NCBI RefSeq assembly: GCF_022429645.1 | Contig: NZ_CP092480.1 | Location: forward strand, 2,214,501 to 2,278,500 | Direction: 5' to 3' | DNA: 64,000 nt | Source: Lutibacter sp. A80 | Lineage (GTDB): Bacteria > Bacteroidota > Bacteroidia > Flavobacteriales > Flavobacteriaceae | Shown here: in pieces, positions 56,144 to 64,000 of the stretch | Numbering within the stretch: position 1 is the stretch's first letter | How the letters are laid out: the number at the start of each line of letters is the position of its first letter | The notes under the pieces: generated by a model | What the model saw: the letters and a program-made list of their open reading frames with translations, nothing else | Told to the model about the DNA's origin: nothing | Databases searched by the model: none | Made by a program: the position numbers and the translations under genes

Positions 56144-56623
56144 ATGAAATTTACACTAAAATATTTTTACTTTATAACCCTTTCCCTACTTATGTTATCT
56201 TGCTCTGATGACGATAGCGTTGATAAAGATGACCAAAAACCAACTATAAGCATCAATTATTCAGACGGTTTTCCTCAAGCTTGTGAGCAACTTGTAAAGG
56301 GACAAACTTATACTTTTAAAGCAAAAGTTACAGACAATAAAGCTTTAGCCTCTTATAGTTTAGATATCCATAATAATTTTGACCAACACACCCATGATGA
56401 TCAAGGAGAAGTATGTGATTTAGACCCTATAAAAGAAGCTATTAATCCTTTAATATTTATGGAAAACTATAGCATAGAAGGGGAATTAACTACCTATGAA
56501 ATAAATATTAGCATAACAATTCCAAATGATATAGATACTGGAGATTATCATTGCTCTTATTCTGTAACAGATACAACAGGTTGGCAAAGTAACACATCTA
56601 TTGATATTAAAATTATTGAATAA
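56144..56623 (+). CDS. Single-domain DUF4625-like lipoprotein
   Basis: The 159-residue lipoprotein (lipobox LMLSC, C20, then SDDD) has one DUF4625-like domain with ligand-rich DIHNNFDQHTHDDQGEVC and GDYHCSYSV. It is a shorter relative of the preceding gene, with different spacing and added Cys. It is third in the receptor-lipoprotein array, closed by a terminator. A surface metal-binding or metal-handing role is inferred from context. Confidence 0.8.
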   Translation: MKFTLKYFYFITLSLLMLSCSDDDSVDKDDQKPTISINYSDGFPQACEQLVKGQTYTFKAKVTDNKALASYSLDIHNNFDQHTHDDQGEVCDLDPIKEAINPLIFMENYSIEGELTTYEINISITIPNDIDTGDYHCSYSVTDTTGWQSNTSIDIKIIE

Positions 56624-56676
56624 AAAACTAACAATAGATATACATTTTTATAGTTAAATATTTTTTTGATATTTCT

Positions 56677-56711
56677 AATAGTGCCAATATTTATTATTGG
56701 CACTATTTTTT
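56677..56711. terminator. Terminator after the metal locus
   Basis: AATAGTGCCAATA and TATTGGCACTATT form a 13-base stem with a short loop and a T run. It also lies 19 bases beyond the stop of the minus-strand amidase gene, so it can serve both. Confidence 0.85.
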
Positions 56712-56729
56712 TAGCTCATTTAATTTTCA

Positions 56730-57506
56730 CTAAAAAATATTAAAACTATCCTTATCTCTTAAAAAATTAAATTTGTTTCTAGTTTTATCTAAACTATTTT
56801 TTTCTAAAGTAACAATTAAAATGGCTTCATTACATGCTGTTGTTTCAACTATTTGAGCCCCCAAATAATCAAATGCAGATGTGTGCCCATTGTATTCAAA
56901 ATTACTAGCATCTACACCTACTCTATTTACACCAATTGTATAACACATATTTTCAATAGCACGCGCTTTTAACAAGCTATCCCAAGCTAAAATCCTACGT
57001 TTAGGCCAATTTGCAACATACAATAAAACATCATAATTTTCCACATTTCTAGCCCAAACAGGAAAACGCAAATCGTAACAAACTTGTGGACAAATTTTCC
57101 AACCTTTATAATCAATAATTAGTTTTTCTGTTCCAGCTGTATATACCTTTTCTTCTCCAGCTAAGGTAAATAAATGGCGTTTATCATACTTTTCAATTTC
57201 TCCAGAAGGTTTAACAAATACAAACCTATTGTAATAATTATTATTTTGAGATATAATTAAACTTCCACAAATGGCGGTATTTTTTTCTGAAGCCATTTTT
57301 TGCATCCATTTTACGGTTTCTCCTTGCATTGATTCTGCATTGGGTGCTGCTTGCATACTAAATCCAGTTGAAAACATTTCAGGCAAAACAATTACATCAA
57401 CTGTTTCAGAGATTTCTTGTATTTTTTCTGAATAATTAATCCTATTTTGCTTTGCATTTTGCCAAACAATATCTACTTGTAATAAAGCTAATTTTAAATG
57501 TTGCAT
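56730..57506 (-). CDS. Omega-amidase of the nitrilase family (YafV/NIT2 type)
   Basis: The 258-residue carbon-nitrogen hydrolase has the catalytic triad E43 (LPEMF), K109 (YDKRHLF) and C143 (QVCYDLRFP). It resembles omega-amidases, which hydrolyse alpha-ketoglutaramate (or alpha-ketosuccinamate) to 2-oxoglutarate and ammonia. Its start overlaps the end of the methionine aminotransferase gene by 13 bases, supporting translational coupling and a shared pathway. Confidence 0.92.
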   Translation of the reverse strand: MQHLKLALLQVDIVWQNAKQNRINYSEKIQEISETVDVIVLPEMFSTGFSMQAAPNAESMQGETVKWMQKMASEKNTAICGSLIISQNNNYYNRFVFVKPSGEIEKYDKRHLFTLAGEEKVYTAGTEKLIIDYKGWKICPQVCYDLRFPVWARNVENYDVLLYVANWPKRRILAWDSLLKARAIENMCYTIGVNRVGVDASNFEYNGHTSAFDYLGAQIVETTACNEAILIVTLEKNSLDKTRNKFNFLRDKDSFNIF

Positions 57507-58651
57507 ATTATTTCTGCTGCTTTTTTTAAGGTTTCATCGGTTTTAGCAAAACAAAACCGCAATACTTTAGTATTTAATTGTTGTTCATTAAAAACCGATA
57601 TTGGAATACTCGCTAATTTATACTCTTTAGTTAATCGAATTGCAAAATCAACATCGTTTTCTTCAGTAATATTTTTAAAATTTAACAATTGAAAATATGT
57701 ACCTTTTGAAGGTGTAAATTCAAATCTAGAGTCTTTAATTAAACTTAAAAATAAATCTCGTTTATGTTGATAAAAATCATTCAATTTTAAATAATGTTCG
57801 GGTGTTTTTAAATATTCAGCAAATGCTTCTTGAATTGGATGATTGACGCTAAACACATTAAACTGATGTACTTTTCTAAATTCCGTCATTAGTTCTTTTG
57901 GAGCCAAGCAATACCCTACTTTCCAACCTGTATTATGAAACATTTTTCCGAATGAGGCAACAATAAAAGCTCTTCCAGCCAATACAGGATATAAAACTGC
58001 AGACTGATGAAACTCTCCATCAAAAATTATATGCTCGTAAACCTCATCACTTAACAATAAAATATTGGTGTCTTTTAAAATATTTTCTAATTGTAACATA
58101 TCAAATGCCGATAAAATTCTACCTGAAGGATTATGAGGCGTATTTATAATTATCATTCTAGTTTTATCAGTAATTAGGTTTTTTACCAATTTCCAATCAA
58201 TTTTAAAATCTTCTGGATTTAATTGAACAGGAATCACTTTTCCTCCAAAAAGTTGAATAGTTGGCTCGTAACAATCGTACGCCGGTTTAAAAATCACTAC
58301 CTCGTCATCTTTTTTAATAGTAGCAGCTATTGCTGTAAAAATGGCTTGTGTTGCTCCTGCAGTTACAGTAATTTCCGTTTCTGGGTTATAAGAAACACCG
58401 TACAAATGCTCTATTTTATTAGTAATTTCTTTTCGTAAACTAAAAACACCAGGCATTGGAGCATATTGATTTTTACCATTTAACATTGCTTTATACACCA
58501 ATTCAATTGAATTTTTATCACTCTCAAAATCGGGAAAACCTTGCGATAAATTCAGGGCATTTTCTTTAAGAGCCAAAGCACTCATTACAGAAAAAATAGA
58601 TGTTGGAATTTCTGGTAGTTTAGATTGAAATGAATATCTGTATATTGGCAT
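57494..58651 (-). CDS. Methionine (glutamine-type) aminotransferase, YbdL-like
   Basis: The 385-residue PLP enzyme has NLSQGFPDF, VTAGATQAIFTA, NTPHNPSG, LSDEVYEHI and the PLP lysine in SFGKMFHNTGWKVGY, which place it with YbdL/kynurenine-aminotransferase-like methionine aminotransferases. Such enzymes use glutamine as donor for ketomethiobutyrate, releasing alpha-ketoglutaramate, the substrate of the coupled omega-amidase. Confidence 0.92.
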   Translation of the reverse strand: MPIYRYSFQSKLPEIPTSIFSVMSALALKENALNLSQGFPDFESDKNSIELVYKAMLNGKNQYAPMPGVFSLRKEITNKIEHLYGVSYNPETEITVTAGATQAIFTAIAATIKKDDEVVIFKPAYDCYEPTIQLFGGKVIPVQLNPEDFKIDWKLVKNLITDKTRMIIINTPHNPSGRILSAFDMLQLENILKDTNILLLSDEVYEHIIFDGEFHQSAVLYPVLAGRAFIVASFGKMFHNTGWKVGYCLAPKELMTEFRKVHQFNVFSVNHPIQEAFAEYLKTPEHYLKLNDFYQHKRDLFLSLIKDSRFEFTPSKGTYFQLLNFKNITEENDVDFAIRLTKEYKLASIPISVFNEQQLNTKVLRFCFAKTDETLKKAAEIICNI

Positions 58652-58863
58652 TATAGTTAGATTTAAAATTTAAATTTACTAAATCTTATTTTTATTAAAT
58701 AGAAAGATCTTGTTTAAAAACTTAAATATTTTGAAGGTATATTTATTTTTAAATTCGATTAAAGTTTTGCTGTTGGTGAAAACACCAACAATAGCTAAAA
58801 CACCGATATTGACTCAATATTTCACTAATTTTTACGACCTTGCAAATTTAAATTCAATAAGCA

Positions 58864-58983
58864 ATGAAATCCTTAAAATCTTTTTGGAAGAAAAATTCTA
58901 TTTATTTTGTAGATATTTGGCAATACTTAATCATTATTGTAATTTTTATAATTGCTGGTATTATTTATTTAATAATCAATTAA
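58864..58983 (+). CDS. 39-residue single-pass membrane protein
   Basis: ORF MKSLKSFWKKNSIYFVDIWQ followed by a strongly hydrophobic helix ending IYLIIN. It has a positively charged N-terminus, then one helix (about 20-38). It is clean, with ATG start and TAA stop, and in a different frame from the longer, low-complexity ORF over the same stretch (58710-59021). I think I have seen similar short membrane peptides in Flavobacteriaceae, but no role is assignable. No strong promoter is visible. Confidence 0.5.
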   Translation: MKSLKSFWKKNSIYFVDIWQYLIIIVIFIIAGIIYLIIN

Positions 58984-59047
58984 GCCGTAAATATTCTTTT
59001 TTTAGATATTACGATCCTTAAACAAATTCAGTACAACACTAGCTCTT

Positions 59048-59254
59048 TTACTCTGAAGAATATTCTAAAATATCTGCTGGCTGACATGCTAACTCTTTAC
59101 AAATTGCTTCTAAGGTAGAAAAACGTATTGCTTTTGCTTTACCAGATTTTAAAATAGAAAGGTTTGCAGGCGTAATTCCTATTTTTTCAGCCAACTCTAT
59201 ACTTTTCATTTTTCGAGTAGCAAGCATAATGTCTAAATTTACAATAATAGGCAT
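59048..59254 (-). CDS. Cro/CI-type HTH regulator
   Basis: The 68-residue protein is almost entirely a helix-turn-helix XRE domain (MKSIELAEKIGITPANLSILKSGKAKAIRFSTLEAICKEL) with the C-terminal QPADILEY, like YozG-type regulators. It follows the DUF2975 gene by two bases, the standard pairing for this family. Confidence 0.9.
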   Translation of the reverse strand: MPIIVNLDIMLATRKMKSIELAEKIGITPANLSILKSGKAKAIRFSTLEAICKELACQPADILEYSSE

Positions 59255-59256
59255 AC

Positions 59257-59763
59257 TTATATAGTTAGTTCGTTTTCTTCTTTTAATTTTTTTGACATTT
59301 TAAAAGTTTCACTTAAAATTATAAAGAAAAACCCTAAACAGAGCATTAATAAATTTGAGCTAAAACCAATTTCCAAATGTATTGTTTGTGAATAAAAAAA
59401 ATCATATATAAATGATAAAACACCAGAGGCTATTCCCGAAATTATTAACAAATATCCAATTTTATTAAAATTTACAATAACTATTTCATCAAATATTTTT
59501 AGCCTTTGAAAACTAAGAAGTATACTCTTAAACAAGTAAATGCAATAGATTAATAAAATATAAATAAGTAACATTGCACTTAAAATAAACTTACTGATAA
59601 GGCTTGTTTCATTAATCTCTAATCCGTTTATTTTTATATTAAAAATACTAATATCATCACTTATAAAAATAAACACAGACATAAAAAGTATTAATGGAAC
59701 AGAAAACATTGATAAGATCCACAAAATGTCTACAATAGTTTTTAAGATGTTTAGCTTTTTCAT
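59257..59763 (-). CDS. DUF2975 four-helix membrane protein
   Basis: The 168-residue protein has four hydrophobic segments (about 10-34, 53-79, 100-122, 133-155), matching DUF2975. Paired with the small HTH regulator, it forms a membrane protein plus transcription factor module of unknown function, widespread in Bacteroidota and Firmicutes. Confidence 0.85.
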   Translation of the reverse strand: MKKLNILKTIVDILWILSMFSVPLILFMSVFIFISDDISIFNIKINGLEINETSLISKFILSAMLLIYILLIYCIYLFKSILLSFQRLKIFDEIVIVNFNKIGYLLIISGIASGVLSFIYDFFYSQTIHLEIGFSSNLLMLCLGFFFIILSETFKMSKKLKEENELTI

Positions 59764-59830
59764 ATTATATTTTTAGTAGTACAAATATAATAAATTATTG
59801 TTAAACGATAATAACTTGTCTTAAAAAAAT

Positions 59831-59862
59831 AAAAAACCTGTTTTATTTCTAAAACAGGTTTT
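59831..59862 (-). terminator. Terminator of the sdhCAB operon
   Basis: AAAACCTGTTTT and AAAACAGGTTTT flank a 6-base loop, with T-rich sequence on the minus strand, about 35 bases after sdhB. Confidence 0.82.
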
Positions 59863-59896
59863 AATTGAATTTCTATATTTTAAACTCTAAATAATA

Positions 59897-60637
59897 CTAT
59901 ATACTAGCTTTTAAATATTCACGATTCATACGTGCAATATTATCTAGTGAAATTCCTTTAGGACATTCCACTTCACAAGCTCCAGTATTGGTACAGTTAC
60001 CAAAACCTTCAGCATCCATTTGAGCTACCATATTTCTAACACGGTCTGCAGCTTCAACTTTACCTTGTGGTAATAATGCAAACTGAGATACTTTTGCAGA
60101 AACAAATAACATAGCACTTGAGTTTTTACAACTTGCTACACAAGCTCCACAACCAATACAAGCAGCAGCATCCATAGATAAATCTGCATTGTGTTTAGAA
60201 ATTGGAATTGCATTTGCATCTTGTGTGTTCCCAGACGTGTTTACAGATATATAACCACCTGCTTGTTGGATACGCTCAAAAGCATTACGATCTACAATTA
60301 AATCTTTAATTACAGGGAATGCTTTAGCTCTCCAAGGCTCGATATAGATAGTATCACCATCTTTAAAAGTTCTCATGTGTAACTGACACGTTGTAATACC
60401 TCTATCTGGTCCGTGAGGCTCACCATTTATATGCAATGAACACATTCCACAAATACCTTCTCTACAATCGTGATCAAAAGCAATTGGAACTTCATTTTTT
60501 GCAACTAAACTTTCATTCAAAACGTCCATCATTTCTAAAAACGACATATGTTCTGAAATATCGGTAACTTTATATTCGACCATTTGACCTTTCTCTTGAG
60601 GTCCTTTTTGTCTCCAAATTTTTAACGTTAAATCCAT
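59897..60637 (-). CDS. sdhB: Succinate dehydrogenase/fumarate reductase iron-sulfur subunit
   Basis: The 246-residue subunit has the [2Fe-2S] ligands C58, C63, C66 and C84, and the C-terminal cluster motifs [11 protein letters not shown] and [12 protein letters not shown] for the [4Fe-4S] and [3Fe-4S] centres. It passes electrons from SdhA to the heme b subunit. It starts 10 bases after sdhA, closing the operon. Confidence 0.96.
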   Translation of the reverse strand: MDLTLKIWRQKGPQEKGQMVEYKVTDISEHMSFLEMMDVLNESLVAKNEVPIAFDHDCREGICGMCSLHINGEPHGPDRGITTCQLHMRTFKDGDTIYIEPWRAKAFPVIKDLIVDRNAFERIQQAGGYISVNTSGNTQDANAIPISKHNADLSMDAAACIGCGACVASCKNSSAMLFVSAKVSQFALLPQGKVEAADRVRNMVAQMDAEGFGNCTNTGACEVECPKGISLDNIARMNREYLKASI

Positions 60638-60647
60638 AATGTCTTTT

Positions 60648-62651
60648 TTATTTGTATGAACGAGTTTTTAATTCGATATCTTTAAATTCTAATTGTTCTT
60701 TATGTAAAATTGCTTCGCTTGGTTTTCCGGTATACTCCCAAGCTGCTACATACGCATAATTTTCATCATCACGTAATGCTTCACCATCTTCTGTAACATA
60801 TTCTTCACGGAAATGTCCTCCACAAGATTCGTTTCTTTCTAAAGCATCTTTAGCAAATAATTCACCTAACTCTAAGAAATCAGCTACTCTACCAGCTTTT
60901 TCAAGCTCAACATTCATTTCATTTAATTCTCCTGGAACTTTTACGTTTTTCCAGAAATCTTCACGAATTTCTTGAATTTCTTTAATAGCTTCTTTTAAGT
61001 TTTTCTCATTACGAGCCATTCCTACTTTATTCCACATAACTAAACCAAGTTTTTTGTGGTAGTAATCTACAGAATGAGTTCCTTTATTATTGATAAAGAA
61101 TTCTAATTTTTCTTTAATTTCTTTTTCAGCTTCATCAAATTCTTTAGTATCTGTTGGAATTTTTCCTGTTCTAATATCTTTTGATAAATAAGCTCCAATT
61201 GTATAAGGTAATACAAAATAACCATCAGCCAGGCCTTGCATTAATGCAGAAGCTCCTAAACGGTTAGCACCGTGATCGGAGAAGTTAGCCTCACCAATAC
61301 AATATAAACCGTCAACAGTAGTCATTAAATTATAATCTACCCAAATACCACCCATTGTATAGTGTGTTGCTGGATAAATCATCATAGGAGTTTTATATGG
61401 ATTGTCATCAACAATTTTCTCATACATTTGGAATAAGTTTCCGTATTTTTCTTCAATAACAGCCTCTCCTAATTCTGTAATTTTTTCTTTAGAAGGGTTT
61501 GATATTCCATGTATTTTTGCTTGTTCAGATCCGTAACGGTGAATTGCAGATGCAAAATCTAAATAAACAGCCTCTCCTGTTGCATTTACACCATAACCAG
61601 CATCACAACGTTCTTTAGCGGCTCTTGACGCAACATCACGTGGTACTAAGTTTCCGTAGGCAGGATATCTTCTTTCTAAATAGTAATCTCTATCTTCTTC
61701 AGCTATTTCTGTAGGTTTTAATTTACCTTGTTGAATTGCTTTTGCATCTTCAATTTTTGCAGGAACCCAAATTCTACCATCATTACGTAATGATTCTGAC
61801 ATTAACGTTAATTTAGATTGGTAATCACCTGAACGTGGAATACACGTTGGATGAATTTGTGTCATACAAGGATTTGCAAAAAATGCTCCTTTTTTATGAA
61901 TTTTCCAAGCTGCAGTGGCATTAGATCCCATTGCATTGGTTGATAAGAAATAAACATTTCCATAACCACCTGTTGCAATAACTACTGCGTGTGCTGAATG
62001 ACGTTCAATTTCTCCTGTAATTAAATTACGTGCAATAATACCTCTTGCTTTTCCGTCAATTTTTACAACATCTAACATTTCATGGCGATTGTACATGTCA
62101 ATTTTTCCACGAGCAATTTGACGGTTCATTGCAGAATAACAACCTAATAATAATTGTTGTCCTGTTTGTCCTTTAGCATAAAATGTTCTTGACACTAACA
62201 CACCACCAAATGAACGATTATCTAACAATCCACCATAATCACGTGCAAAAGGAACACCTTGAGCTACACACTGATCTATAATAGCTCCCGACACTTCAGC
62301 TAAACGGTAAACGTTAGCTTCACGTGAGCGATAATCTCCTCCTTTTACGGTATCATAAAATAAGCGATAATTAGAATCACCATCATTTTGATAATTTTTT
62401 GCTGCGTTAATTCCCCCTTGAGCTGCAATTGAGTGTGCTCTACGTGGAGAATCTTGATAAGCAAAAGCTTTTACGTTATATCCTAATTCTGCTAGCGAAG
62501 CCGCTGCAGAACCTCCTGCTAAACCAGTTCCAACAACAATAATATCAATATTACGTTTGTTCGCTGGATTTACAAGATCTATATTTTCTTTATAAGTTGT
62601 CCACTTATCTTTAATTGGACCTTCTGGTACTCTTGAATTTAAAGTAGTCAT
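60648..62651 (-). CDS. sdhA: Succinate dehydrogenase/fumarate reductase flavoprotein subunit
   Basis: The 667-residue subunit has the FAD-binding [15 protein letters not shown] (41-55) and the covalent-FAD histidine H73 in [11 protein letters not shown]. The active-site region [13 protein letters not shown] and HYTMGGIW are also present. It oxidises succinate to fumarate or works in reverse. Its length fits Bacteroidota type B complexes. It follows sdhC by 12 bases. Confidence 0.97.
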   Translation of the reverse strand: MTTLNSRVPEGPIKDKWTTYKENIDLVNPANKRNIDIIVVGTGLAGGSAAASLAELGYNVKAFAYQDSPRRAHSIAAQGGINAAKNYQNDGDSNYRLFYDTVKGGDYRSREANVYRLAEVSGAIIDQCVAQGVPFARDYGGLLDNRSFGGVLVSRTFYAKGQTGQQLLLGCYSAMNRQIARGKIDMYNRHEMLDVVKIDGKARGIIARNLITGEIERHSAHAVVIATGGYGNVYFLSTNAMGSNATAAWKIHKKGAFFANPCMTQIHPTCIPRSGDYQSKLTLMSESLRNDGRIWVPAKIEDAKAIQQGKLKPTEIAEEDRDYYLERRYPAYGNLVPRDVASRAAKERCDAGYGVNATGEAVYLDFASAIHRYGSEQAKIHGISNPSKEKITELGEAVIEEKYGNLFQMYEKIVDDNPYKTPMMIYPATHYTMGGIWVDYNLMTTVDGLYCIGEANFSDHGANRLGASALMQGLADGYFVLPYTIGAYLSKDIRTGKIPTDTKEFDEAEKEIKEKLEFFINNKGTHSVDYYHKKLGLVMWNKVGMARNEKNLKEAIKEIQEIREDFWKNVKVPGELNEMNVELEKAGRVADFLELGELFAKDALERNESCGGHFREEYVTEDGEALRDDENYAYVAAWEYTGKPSEAILHKEQLEFKDIELKTRSYK

Positions 62652-62663
62652 ATTCTCTTAAGA

Positions 62664-63341
62664 TTAATGGTTAAAATGGTGAAATAAAGCAATTATAATA
62701 AATCCTAAAGGAACTACTATTGAATAGATAACACCTAAATTCTTAACACATTTTGTGTATTTATTATTAAAACCCATTGATTGAAAAGCCGATTGGAATC
62801 CGTGTGCTAAATGTAAGCCAAGGAAAATGAATGCAACTACATATGCAGCAACTCTCCAAATTGGCACAAACTTGTGTTGTAACTCTTCGAAATAACGATA
62901 GCCTTCTTCTCCAGGAAGCACACCGCTCATATCACCTAAAATATACTTAGTGTTAATTTCTGGAATCCAAAAATCAATAAAATGTAAAACAATAAATGCT
63001 AAAATTGTAGCCCCACTGTAAATCATAGTTCTTGACACCCATGAAGAAGTTGCAGCACCATTGAATTTTGCATATTTAACATTTCTAGCACTTTTATTTC
63101 TAATTTCTAAAATGAATCCCATTACAAAGTGAAATACCACTCCAAAAATCAATATAGGTTGCATAGCAAACTGTATTAAAGGATTAGTACCCATAAAGTG
63201 TGACAAATCATTAAAAAGATCTGCACTAAATAATGAAGTAACATTTACTGCTAAATGAATAATTAGAAAAATAATTAAGAAAAGTGCCGATAATGCCATA
63301 GCTACTTTTCTTGCAATTGATGAAGATATAAATCCGCCCAT
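62664..63341 (-). CDS. sdhC: Succinate dehydrogenase cytochrome b subunit (type B)
   Basis: The ATG at 63341 gives 225 residues starting MGGFISSSIARK; an upstream in-frame ATG at 63401 would precede the promoter. Five hydrophobic helices carry the histidines expected for two hemes (IIHLAVN, VFHFVMG, VLHFIDFW, LGLHLAHGFQSAFQSMG). A single b subunit without SdhD is typical of type B enzymes that reduce menaquinone. Confidence 0.94.
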   Translation of the reverse strand: MGGFISSSIARKVAMALSALFLIIFLIIHLAVNVTSLFSADLFNDLSHFMGTNPLIQFAMQPILIFGVVFHFVMGFILEIRNKSARNVKYAKFNGAATSSWVSRTMIYSGATILAFIVLHFIDFWIPEINTKYILGDMSGVLPGEEGYRYFEELQHKFVPIWRVAAYVVAFIFLGLHLAHGFQSAFQSMGFNNKYTKCVKNLGVIYSIVVPLGFIIIALFHHFNH

Positions 63342-63364
63342 TTTTATTAAATTTTTATAAGTTG

Positions 63365-63372
63365 CAAATATA
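63365..63372 (-). promoter_or_regulatory. Bacteroidota -7 promoter element for sdhCAB
   Basis: Minus strand TATATTTG, followed by C, lies 23 bases upstream of the sdhC ATG, and supports that start. Confidence 0.6.
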
Positions 63373-63571
63373 CTATTTTCATTTGATGATGAAAAATACA
63401 AAACAGTCTTCTTTGCTATTTAGAATGATTTTAAAATACATAATTATACTCAATTATTATACTAAAAAGTATGTTTTAAATAATTCTTTAAAGTTTAAAA
63501 AAACACTTTAAATCACTATTAAAATCGATCAAATAGTTTAATTTTTTTTAAACAATAAGGTATTTACACCT

Positions 63572-64000
63572 CTAATTCTGATAGGAATGCTTATAGACAG
63601 CCCCACTAACAATTTTAAACATATCTTCTTCAACACTTTCTCGAGGATATTCAACAAAGCGACCTATTTCTTCTCCATTTCTATAAAAAATAAAAGTAGG
63701 AACTCTAACAACATTAAATCCTTCTTGTAAATTATCTGGTGTTTTTTTACTACGATCTAAAGCTACCAATTTTAAATTATTATAATTAAAATTTGTGGCA
63801 TCTAAAATTTTATAAAAAACAGGTGTTTGTTCTTGACTGTCTCCACACCAAGTTCCCATAAAAGCTTTAATGGTAACATTTTTTAATAATGGTTTTAAAG
63901 CCTCAACAGTTTCTGTGTTTAATTCATAGTTTTCAGAATTAAATTGAAACCAATTATTAAAAGGAGCCTTTAAAAAGTCACTTTTTGCAGCAACTCCAAT
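63572..64000 (-). CDS. Thioredoxin-family protein, 5' end outside the window
   Basis: The frame of the visible ORF stays open from 63859 to the window edge, adding 47 residues before MGTWCGDSQEQTP. The visible 142 residues have a thioredoxin-like fold with WCGDS (one Cys of the motif), LVALDRSKKTPDN and VRVPTFIFYRNGEEIGR (cis-Pro). It may act in thiol redox. It is partial at the 5' end. Confidence 0.85.
   Translation of the reverse strand: MGVAAKSDFLKAPFNNWFQFNSENYELNTETVEALKPLLKNVTIKAFMGTWCGDSQEQTPVFYKILDATNFNYNNLKLVALDRSKKTPDNLQEGFNVVRVPTFIFYRNGEEIGRFVEYPRESVEEDMFKIVSGAVYKHSYQN

Noticed and set aside
58710-59021. A 103-codon ORF between the aminotransferase and HTH genes
   Set aside because: Its composition is biased (Leu, Asn, Phe, Tyr), it shows no domain, and it overlaps in another frame the better-formed 39-residue ORF at 58864.

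Overview
The window looks like a chromosomal segment from a low-GC, probably marine member of the Flavobacteriaceae (Bacteroidota). The evidence is the AT-rich sequence, promoters of the TAnnTTTG type with little Shine-Dalgarno signal, many TonB-dependent receptors with an N-terminal carboxypeptidase-regulatory-like domain, a type IX secretion plug-type protein, a complete Na+-NQR operon, a type B succinate dehydrogenase with one cytochrome b subunit, and a short ATP synthase epsilon subunit. The genus cannot be fixed from the sequence alone; Lutibacter, Tenacibaculum and Polaribacter relatives are plausible. I saw no rRNA, tRNA, CRISPR array, insertion sequence or prophage.

Layout. 0-12 kb: a housekeeping mixture (DUF255 thioredoxin-like protein, dodecin, aspartate-type aminotransferase, membrane desaturase, rsmG, pruA, NRDE protein, apaG, a cupin lipoprotein and a type IX plug-type protein). 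Three related long hairpin repeats lie between genes here. 12.2-21 kb: nqrABCDEF, a conserved small protein of unknown function, an OmpA lipoprotein, and apbE, whose product flavinylates NqrB and NqrC. 21-31.4 kb: a methyltransferase, map, a CoA-transferase, a sugar acetyltransferase, deoC, two tandem tonB genes, two tandem paralogous lipoproteins, and an ECF sigma factor with a membrane partner. 31.4-41 kb: a DUF4488-like protein, a TetR-peroxiredoxin pair with a perfect palindromic operator, tatD, ogt and outer-membrane genes. A chimeric remnant here joins an ogt 5' fragment to a tatD 3' fragment. 41-49.3 kb: atpDC and two tandem large TonB-dependent receptors. 49.5-56.6 kb: membrane and lipid genes, then a compact metal locus. 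56.7-64 kb: an omega-amidase and methionine-aminotransferase pair, an HTH/DUF2975 pair, sdhCAB, and the start of a thioredoxin-family gene cut by the window edge.

How the genes work together. Na+-NQR with ApbE, succinate dehydrogenase and the ATP synthase catalytic subunits form the respiratory core. The TonB proteins would energise the three TonB-dependent receptors. The most system-like cluster is at 51.9-56.6 kb. It holds a Fur-family (Zur-like) repressor, a small His/Cys-rich membrane protein, a ZnuD-like TonB-dependent receptor and two His-rich DUF4625-like lipoproteins that are probably surface-exposed. A 15-base sequence just upstream of the receptor start resembles a Fur/Zur 7-1-7 box. 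I read this as a zinc or related divalent-metal acquisition locus.
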